Below, in pieces: positions 54,165 through 61,748 of a DNA stretch of 64,000 nt. Position 1 is the first letter of the stretch, and each line of letters starts with the position of its first letter. Under the pieces are notes generated by a model. It ran no database searches. It was given only the letters and a program-made list of their open reading frames with translations, and was not told the origin of the DNA. A program made the position numbers and the translations under genes. The stretch is from Hyposmocoma kahamanoa (Eukaryota; Arthropoda; Insecta; Lepidoptera; Cosmopterigidae), in NCBI RefSeq assembly GCF_003589595.1, contig NW_020654878.1, forward strand, positions 710,216-774,215, in the 5' to 3' direction.

Positions 54165-54613
54165 ATTAACCTTGCCTTGTACTCATCTTTCGATGCTAGT
54201 TTTACTATAGCGTAGTTCTTGTGGTTGTCTATGCAGAACAGTAATAATAATTTGTAATTCGTTTGTTTGTGGAAACACAGGTTATATAGAAGTTGGCATT
54301 GGACAAAAAATATTAATGTTGATGAATCTCGGAAATTATATGCGAAATTGGACGTAGGTAAGCAAAAACGATCCAATCCACAAAATTATCAAAAGATGAG
54401 TCTGAAGTCTAACCTCTTAGATCAGTAAAAGTAAAAATTCAACATATAAACATAAATAAATGTCTCTAGAAAGACATGACATTACAAGTTTTAAAAATAA
54501 AACAAGAGTGAGAAGCACTTTTAAACTTCAAACTGCCATATCTCGAAAGTGACTGAATGTGGAATGGATCCTTTTTGTTTAACAACGTCCAATTTACGTC
54601 CAATTCAGAGAAG

Positions 54614-54775
54614 CAAAACATCGTGATAAATCCTGCACGTCGAAGAACGTTTACAACCCTTGGAAAACGTACAAAGTTTCCAACCATTGGTATGGCGGTC
54701 TATGACCTAAACCCTCACCTGAGAAGTGACCCGCAGAGTGCTCAGCAGTGGAACGTATAAATGGGTCCATGATGA
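54614..54775 (+). repeat. SINE-1 3' part
   Basis: acatcgtgataaatcctgca, then agtgctcagcagtggaacgt, ending gatgatg. The typical tail of this lepidopteran SINE. Confidence 0.75.
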
Positions 54776-54779
54776 TGTT

Positions 54780-55185
54780 CGAGCGTCTCATCATTTTTCG
54801 GCCATACATTAGCTATACAAACATATTAAAGGTATATTATACATTTACTCAGGCGCACTTTAACAGACTAAAGTAGGTGTAAACTGTTGTTTATTTTAAC
54901 CCCCGAATCTTTATCCCGAACAAACAAGCTGGTAAGGCAATTTAAAATCTGTGTCCAAGAATGACTTTGAGAGAGAATTTTAAAGAAATTAACATACTCG
55001 TACTCGCTTCATTATACGTATTAGGTAATTTGTGTTAAGAAGAATAATATTTTTTAATGAAAAATAGTAATAAATACAATACGACGAATAAAATTAAGTT
55101 GTCTGTTCGTGACAGTCGTCGTTGCAAAGCCACAAATCCATTTAAGGAGCAAGGTGTACGTTTCTGTAATAACATTTCGGGTAAT
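54780..55185. other. No gene
   Basis: AT-rich, no supported ORF. Confidence 0.5.
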
Positions 55186-55189
55186 ATTC

Positions 55190-55440
55190 AAAATTTGCCA
55201 TTCACGAGGTAAAACTCTAGTGGAACAAAAGCTTCATACAGCTTCTGCGTACTTGTATGACAAAAATTCCCTAATAGTGACCCGTTTAGCTCTTGTCGGT
55301 TGTCGCAATCTAATACGTTTAAAATAAATATTGTAAATGATAAATTTATTTAAATGTATACTTACAAACGAGCTATCTCTGAAGTTTCTTGCTCATTCTT
55401 CTCAGGGGAATCTGTCTTACGAATGAGCAGTACCATATCT
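55190..55440 (+). repeat. LINE 3' terminus
   Basis: cagcttctgcgtacttgtat, then gaagtttcttgctcattctt, then cttacgaatgagcagtacca: the family also seen at 39.8 kb. Confidence 0.6.
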
Positions 55441-55444
55441 TCTC

Positions 55445-56025
55445 CTATCCTCCTTATCAACCTCTTGGTTATGCGGGAAGGACACTATGACCTGTGTAAG
55501 CGAACCCGCACAGGGAGCAGCATCTAAGTCAGGTCCTAACCCCGGATCAGCCCGTTTGCACGGACTTCACCCGGTTCTCTGTAAGGCCTTAGCTGAGCCG
55601 CCCCGGGTGCACGTAGAGCACCGCCTATTTTCCAGATAGTACCGGAGCTGTCGGCACGCTCACTTCCCGCCGAATGAATGGCGTCTCTCCAGTTCCCAAT
55701 GACCTAAGCGGCTGGAGGGACCGGAGGATATCTAGCTTATCCTCTACTAGCTCTCCGGGCTAGTGCCCGAGATGCCAGTATAGTGTCTTGCGACAATGTC
55801 CGGACATAGCTTCCAACTTAAAGGGCAACACAAGTGCCCCGCGCGTCTCCCCTCTTCAGGCCCTCAACTAGACCGCTACCGAGACGCGCTAGTTGCTCAT
55901 GAGACAGACGCCTCAGCCACTCCCAACCAGGGTAGACAAACATGTCCGTCTTTGCAGCTAACCACAAACCCCAGCCAGTCGATACCCAAGCCCGGGTCCA
56001 CCAGAGACAAAGGCGTATCACTCGG
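55445..56025 (+). other. GC-rich segment joined to a LINE
   Basis: Clearly more GC-rich than the window average. An open frame from 55796 (SGHSFQLKGQHKCPARLPSS, then QLDRYRDALVAHETDASATP) runs in frame into the LINE sequence after about 56030. No family recognised for the GC-rich half; it may be 5' sequence of another retroelement. Confidence 0.4.
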
Positions 56026-56029
56026 GTCA

Positions 56030-56980
56030 ATAGATAAAGAGATGCTTAATGCCAAGAAGACAAAATGTGTTAAATTTGAATTACCTAACGTAAAATCGAC
56101 TAGTCCAAGCATAGAAATAAACGGAGAAAAGTTAGACCTTGTTAATAAAGCAGTCTTCTTGGGAGTGACCTTAGATACTAAACTTCAATGGTTTCCACAT
56201 ATATCGTCCCTGGCCAGCAGATTAAACTCCGCTGCATACGCAGTCCGCAGAATACGTGAGCTTACCGATGTTAGTACTGCTAGACTAGTTTACTTTAGTT
56301 ACTTCCATAGTATAATGTCAAACCATATTTGTATTGCAAAAACGAGCGATTCGTTCTGTGTACCGTCTAGGCTCACTGGTTTCTCTCAGAGAAAAGTTTA
56401 AGGAGACTGGTATCATGACTGTGGCATCACAGTACATTTACTCAAATATTTTATATGCCCGTAAAAATATACATAATTTCAATAATAAAGAAGATATCCA
56501 TAATATTAACCTTAGAGCTAAATCCAAACTCATGGTACCACGATTTCGTTTAACCAAGGTAAACAACTCTTTTATGGGGAACTGTATACGTTTTAACAAT
56601 AAGATTCCGGAGCATATATTAAGTTTATCATTTCCTAAGTTTAAAAACTACATTAAAAATATTTTGATCGAAAAATCATATTACAAAATTGAAGACTACG
56701 TGTTAGATAAAGATGTATGGAAAGACGACACGGCTCCAGAATCCACACAAATTTGATTCAAAGTGCAAAAAAATATACAATATATATATCTTACTTTTTT
56801 CCATAGCATTTAAGTTTATTTGAAAAGAGCAATCCCTAGAGTTTCTTGCTCGTTCTTCTCGGGGAGGTCAGCGTAGTGAACGAGCAGTAGCTTAAATGTG
56901 ACGTTTTCAAGTGTAAATTTATTTTACCTGCGGAATAAATAATCTTTGACTTTGACTTTGACTTTGAGACAATACGAAAG
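56030..56980 (+). pseudogene. Jockey-like LINE, C-terminal ORF and 3' UTR
   Basis: In one frame: LNAKKTKCVKFELPNVKSTS, then KAVFLGVTLDTKLQWFPHIS, then LVYFSYFHSIMSNHI. After a frameshift or small deletion near 56330: LQ.RAIRSVYRLGSLVSLRE, then GIMTVASQYIYSNILYARKN, then FMGNCIRFNNKIPEHILSLS, to a stop at 56756. This is the post-catalytic part of jockey-type reverse transcriptase. The 3' UTR with gggattgctctt-like blocks ends in a (tttgac)n tail at 56945-56966. Copies also at 240, 12765 and 48135. Confidence 0.85.
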
Positions 56981-56984
56981 AGCA

Positions 56985-57670
56985 GTAAAGTCAATGTGAC
57001 GATTTCAAGTAGTATGTTTGCTTGTGAAATGAAGATTATTTGACTAAGTTTGGGTGCAGCCTCTTACAATGAAGCATAATGAAGTAGTGAACCCTGCGAA
57101 GTCACAACGCGAAGAATTTCATTTGCCAATTTCAGGACAAATGTTACGTAAAAGGTTACAAATTGCCAGCAGTGTGGATCCACCGCCCTTCGTAGTTTGA
57201 TATTTAAAAAGAAATGATAAATTCTGGATTGTTAATATAATTCAAACTTCCCGGTGTTGTTGTCGTGAGCAGTTCAATACCTTATAATGCAAGTTACGAC
57301 GTTTAGATTTTATATTGAAATTTCAATCAATGTGCTGCCATCTAGCTATAAATAGCCGCACGATGACGAATTCGGGATATTTACTTAGTTCTCCAAAAAA
57401 GATGCGACCATATAGCAACGGTATAAGGTGTAGTTTCGTTTCTTGTAACAAAAAAATATTACGATAAACATAACATTGATAGTTTATTAAAATTAATTCA
57501 ACTAAGACTTAATGATGACACGACTATAGATACTATTACAAGTGCGACTTTCATTTTTGAACTCTAAAGTAGCGAAATAAGACATTTTTCCGCGATTTTT
57601 TCATTATTTTCAGGTTTTGAGCGAGACAATTTACAGGATCATAACGTACAAAACGATAATAACCTTTTAA
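56985..57670. other. No gene recognised
   Basis: Mixed AT-rich sequence without supported ORF. Confidence 0.45.
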
Positions 57671-57677
57671 TAAAAAA

Positions 57678-57955
57678 AAACCTCAAAAGTTCGTGAAATT
57701 ACATTTATTTGCTAAGTTTTATTGAAATCGGTTACCGGAAAGTGTTAAACCAGATTCATCCAATAGTTTGCCACCCTTAGGGGTGAAATATTTTCTTCAA
57801 ATTTAAATGGGACCAATACTGAGGTGCCCTCTTTCCACCAAAAAAAGAATCATCACAGCCGGTTCACGAATGCCGGAGTAATTACACAACATACACATAC
57901 AAGAAAATAAAGTCGGATTGAGAACTTCCTCCTTTTTTGAAGTCGGCTAAAAATG
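57678..57955 (+). repeat. rep-B copy, nearly full length
   Basis: Starts cctcaaaagttcgtgaaatt and ends cctccttttttgaagtcggc. The most complete rep-B copy in the window. Confidence 0.7.
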
Positions 57956-58019
57956 ACTGACTGAGCTCAAGTTTGCGGAACTCCACGAACTGTTGGCACA
58001 CGTACCACGTAAACTAACC

Positions 58020-58115
58020 AATGTAACGCTCACATGACTATTTGGCGGCAGAATAGGCATAAAGTGGCGGTACTTCCCAGTACGAACTCTTACGTACGAA
58101 CAAGGGGCTTTACTA
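58020..58115 (-). repeat. rep-A fragment
   Basis: tttggcggcagaataggcat, then aagtggcggtacttcccagt: the minus-strand 5' block. Confidence 0.55.
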
Positions 58116-58119
58116 CTAA

Positions 58120-58845
58120 TGTTTGTCCAGTTTGAACGTATTTGCAATTTTTGCGTAAACAAAAACCAGACGCCTCTACTGTTGTAATAAAAACATCATT
58201 CGATATGACGTACGCTCACACGATTGGCGACAAAACAAGATAACACGTAATATCTTATCGAGATAATGTGAACTGCCCACCGAGTCATGTAATCTTAGTT
58301 TATATATGGAACCCGGACGGCAGGTTTCAGGGGCCGGATTTAAGGAAGGTGTTCCAATCGTTAAAAATATGTAAAATATCTATTTTTGCTAGATAGTGCA
58401 TTAAAAATTTCACGATATCTACCGAGTACGCCCAAGAAGGCGCCCTGGTTTGACCCGGATGACATAAGAGGCGAATACAACGATTATGCAAACAATACAA
58501 ACTTATTATATAACAAAGGAACACGTGTGTAAACCCTCTCCGAGTAGGTCCATGCCCGACAGTGGGACGTATGTATATTACACAATAAAAATTGATTAAT
58601 GCCAAAGTGCAGACACAACATGCAACAGTCAAATGCACTATATACTATTGGGGATTTATATATGAAATGTAGTATAATATATAACATAAATTTGTGTATA
58701 ATAAAAGAAATTGTAGCAATAGAGCTCCTTGTGAAAAAGTTCTTGCAGAACAGATCGATACCTGCAATGAACACTAACTTTATTTTTTGGTCATTATCTG
58801 TTATTTTTGTAAACAGCCATGTTTATTTACAATTATTATGCTCCC
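58120..58845. other. No gene, one short rep-A fragment
   Basis: A short rep-A 5' fragment (agctccttgtgaaaaagttc) lies at about 58705-58760. Overlapping ORFs of about 100 codons at 58327-58904 on both strands have no signature. Confidence 0.4.
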
Positions 58846-58849
58846 CGAA

Positions 58850-59010
58850 TTTTGTGGAAAAAAGAAAAGAAAAAACAAAAAACAAAATTCGAAAAAAGAA
58901 CTAATTTTATGAAAAAAGAAACAAAAACAAACTTCGAAAACAACTAATTTTATGAAAAAAATAATCAAAAAACAAAATGAAAACAGAAAAAGTTGGCACA
59001 GTGTTCATTG
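58850..59010 (+). repeat. rep-F copy (A-rich)
   Basis: aaaaaacaaaattcgaaaaa, then caaaatgaaaacagaaaaag. The reverse complement resembles 52780-52930, and both are followed by a gtcattgga..tatcga block. Confidence 0.5.
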
Positions 59011-59034
59011 GAGGTATCGACATATTGTAATTTT

Positions 59035-59460
59035 AGGTATAACTTTAGATGCCAAATTGCAATGGAGCCATAAATAACTAAGTTATGGAAACGGCTGAGC
59101 TCTGCAGTTTACGCAATTTATAAAATACAAAAAATCTCAGACGTAGAAACTGCTAAATTAGTCAACTTTGGGTAATTTTACAGTTTGACGACCTACGGCG
59201 TATTGCTTTGGAGTAATACAACCGATATTACTAGAATGACGAACTCGGTGGCCCAACGGGTAGGGCCAAGGTTCTGGTCTGGGTGTCCTGGGAAGTGCCA
59301 CAGAATTCCGTTACTGGTACTCATAGTACAGGGAATTCCCTACTTTAAGACCAGGCAATTGGTGTGTTATTTAACACATATTAAAAAAGTCTTTGTCCTG
59401 CAAAAACAGATGCGGTTACGGCAATTTACAAATCTGGGCCACAGAGTGTCTTTATGAGAT
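59035..59460 (+). pseudogene. Jockey-like LINE relic interrupted by SINE-3
   Basis: ILGITLDAKLQWSHK and SDVETAKLVNFG, then TTYGVLLWSNTTDI in shifting frames, and after an insert VFVLQKQMRLRQFTNLGHRV. The insert at about 59243-59370 begins with the tRNA-Ser-like ctcggtggcccaacgggtag, interrupting the conserved LLWG ... ifvLQKrAiR stretch. Confidence 0.7.
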
Positions 59461-59545
59461 GAGTTAAAAGAAGATAAAGATAAGTAGATACAATAAATTA
59501 ATTTCAATTAGGTCTTAAATAATACATTGCAGTGCTATTAACCAG

Positions 59546-59711
59546 GGGGTCTCCTCTCGATTTCCGTCCGACATCCGTCCGAAACAATTACTGCCAAATA
59601 AGCGATACTTGACCAAATAAAAAGATGCGTGATGCGAATGAAGCTTCATATTGGATACTTGTCTTTTAATTGTTTCGGACGGATGTCGGACGGAGATCGA
59701 GTGTAGACCCC
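59546..59711. mobile_element. MITE with CAG target duplication
   Basis: 166 bp. The arms share gtccgacatccgtccgaaac at the left and its complement at the right; ends ggggtctcctctcg and cgagtgtagacccc. CAG occurs on both sides (59543-59545, 59712-59714), fitting a PIF/Harbinger-type 3-bp target. Confidence 0.75.
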
Positions 59712-59984
59712 CAGTCTCGTAAAACATACAAATATATATGATTAGTGTTTTTTTTTGGTTTTTGCCTTATCGCGTTTTTTACGCAAGGTAAAAAATTTAT
59801 AGGTTTCATGACACATACTACGCATCATTATCATAAACCCATTGTATATCCCACTGCTAGTCACTAGTCTGCTCTAAAAAGAGAGTTTGGGCTAAAAACA
59901 CGCTGGTTCAATGCATAGCATGCAATCAAACAACATCATGTCAAACATATTTTTTATTCACATATTTACATATCGAGTTCTTAT

Positions 59985-60193
59985 GTTTTCATGATTGTTA
60001 CACATAGGAAATGAAACTATTTTTCCGGATTTAAATCGCGTATATTTGTTTTTTCAAACAAACCGACGTTTCTGGCCCTTTACAGGTCCCATGGTCACGG
60101 TTGACTGAGGTGGTACAGGGCCCAAAACGTCGGTTTGTTTGAAAAAACAAATATACGCGATTTAAATCCGGAATAATAGTTTCATTTCCTACA
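59985..60193. repeat. Penelope-like terminal repeat, foldback pair 1
   Basis: A minus-oriented terminal-repeat block (ggatttaaatcgcgtatatt) is followed by its own inverted copy (tatacgcgatttaaatccgg). Arms of about 72 bp around a loop of about 40 bp that contains catggtcacggttgactgag. Confidence 0.8.
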
Positions 60194-60214
60194 CATACTT
60201 CCAATTATGTCATA

Positions 60215-60445
60215 TCTATCTTACCTATTTCTGCCGCTTCTAATGTGAGCATTGCTGCGTTTCGGTTTTGAAGGATAGGGTGCTGGCGAAATTACAGGCA
60301 TTTGGGACTTGGTAATTTGTGTCTCAGCGGCAATGCCCCTCAGATCTTTGTGATTTACAGCTCTGAGTGGCACTGCAACTGTTATGGACAGGCGTGTCGC
60401 TTACCATCAAGCGCGTGAGCTGTTCGTTCCGTCACTTGGTCACGT
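60215..60445 (+). repeat. rep-A copy
   Basis: cttacctatttctgccgctt, then ctttgtgatttacagctctg, ending cgttccgtcacttggtc. Confidence 0.7.
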
Positions 60446-60449
60446 AAAA

Positions 60450-60810
60450 ATTTTAAAAAAAGCACGTTGGTAAAGAATAGGCGTTTTTAATGTAGTCCAA
60501 CTATTTATTAAAATCATGATTTATCAAAATTTTTCTATTCAAATTCTGTTAGTTGTTTTATGTAAACATACATAGATATAACCGGAACAAGGTATAAACA
60601 AAAACGATTAAAATTTTATTGTCTTTCATTGTCTCTGTAAACTTTGTAGTTTAGCCTCTATGCCCTTTCCACTTTAAAGTATCGATAGAAGAAGAGCAAT
60701 TATAGGAAGAGTCCTCGATATTAGTTATACTTAACCTTACTTAATAAAAGTTAAACATTAACATTAAAGAGTTATTGATTTATCGAGTTCTTAGGTTTTC
60801 GCGATTGTTA
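60450..60810. other. AT-rich, no gene
   Basis: No supported ORF or repeat. Confidence 0.5.
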
Positions 60811-60815
60811 CACAT

Positions 60816-60992
60816 AGGAAATGAAACTATTTTTCCGGATTTAAATCGCGTATATTTGTTTTTTCAAACAAAACGACGTTTCGGGCCCTTTACAGGTCCC
60901 ATGGACACGGACCTGTAAAGGGCCCAAAACGTCGTTTTGTTTGAAAAAACAAATAGACGCGATTTAAATCCGGAAAAATAGTATCATTTCCT
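60816..60992. repeat. Penelope-like terminal repeat, foldback pair 2
   Basis: Two 84-bp arms (60816-60899 and 60909-60992), nearly identical inverted copies, around the 9-base loop catggacac. They share ggaaatgaaactatttttcc, then acgtcgttttgtttgaaaaa. Confidence 0.88.
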
Positions 60993-60994
60993 AG

Positions 60995-61615
60995 TTATTG
61001 ATTTGTTTACGTTAATTTAAAACTTTAAATAAATGTTTTTTCTAAAGCGGGTTCGCTAACGGAATACTACAGAGTAATGTTTCTCTTTGAACTTTATTTT
61101 TGAAAATCTGGTGGCAGAAAAGACGCTGCAAATGCACCACCTGTAATAGAATATAACACACAATGCTAATAACGTCACAGAACTATTATTACTAACATCA
61201 TAACCAACAATTTTTGTTCCATGACTTTTTACAAAACATAATAAATTTACTAAACTTTTAAGTTTTTGTTGTAAGTACCATCTGACAATTCTAAGTTCTA
61301 TTTATAGCAATGGCTCCCGCGGGCTGTCACTCATAAAAATAATTTTGGCAGTTGGTACTTTCTTTTGCTACAGCACAAAGTTATCACCACTTAGAGCGAT
61401 CTATTTCAATAAACATTATATTTAAAGCGACATTTCTAGTCAGCCGCTGGTCTGTAAAGGTAGTTGGCTGAGTGAAGAAAAACTTTCATAGCTTTCTCAC
61501 TAAAAGTCGTTGAAAACCAAAGATCTGCAAGAATTATCCAGTGCAAACATTTGGGCCACAGAGGTCATCTAATAGAATTAGCATTATCATTAAAAATTTA
61601 TGAAAATCCAGTCTA
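60995..61615. other. No gene recognised
   Basis: Non-repetitive AT-rich sequence downstream of the last located transporter exon. The missing final exon of that gene may lie here or further left, but I could not identify it. Confidence 0.35.
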
Positions 61616-61620
61616 CTTAC

Positions 61621-61748
61621 TCAGAACTAAAGCTGCGGCTCCGTAAAAAGCAGAAGAGCAGTTTCCAGTCATAGCGCTGCTAACAATATTGGTACCTGTA
61701 AAGGCGCTGAGGCGAGCCACCATCATGCCCAGACAGGCTATCATGCCT
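61621..61748 (-). CDS. MFS transporter exon, third
   Basis: Completes Arg, then GMIACLGMMVARLSAFTGTN, then IVSSAMTGNCSSAFYGAAAL. Acceptor gcaatatttcag, donor GTAAGT, leaving one base of the next codon. Confidence 0.82.

Noticed and set aside
58327..58904. Overlapping ORFs of about 100 codons on both strands
   Set aside because: Composition and lack of motifs fit chance ORFs; a rep-A fragment overlaps part of the region.
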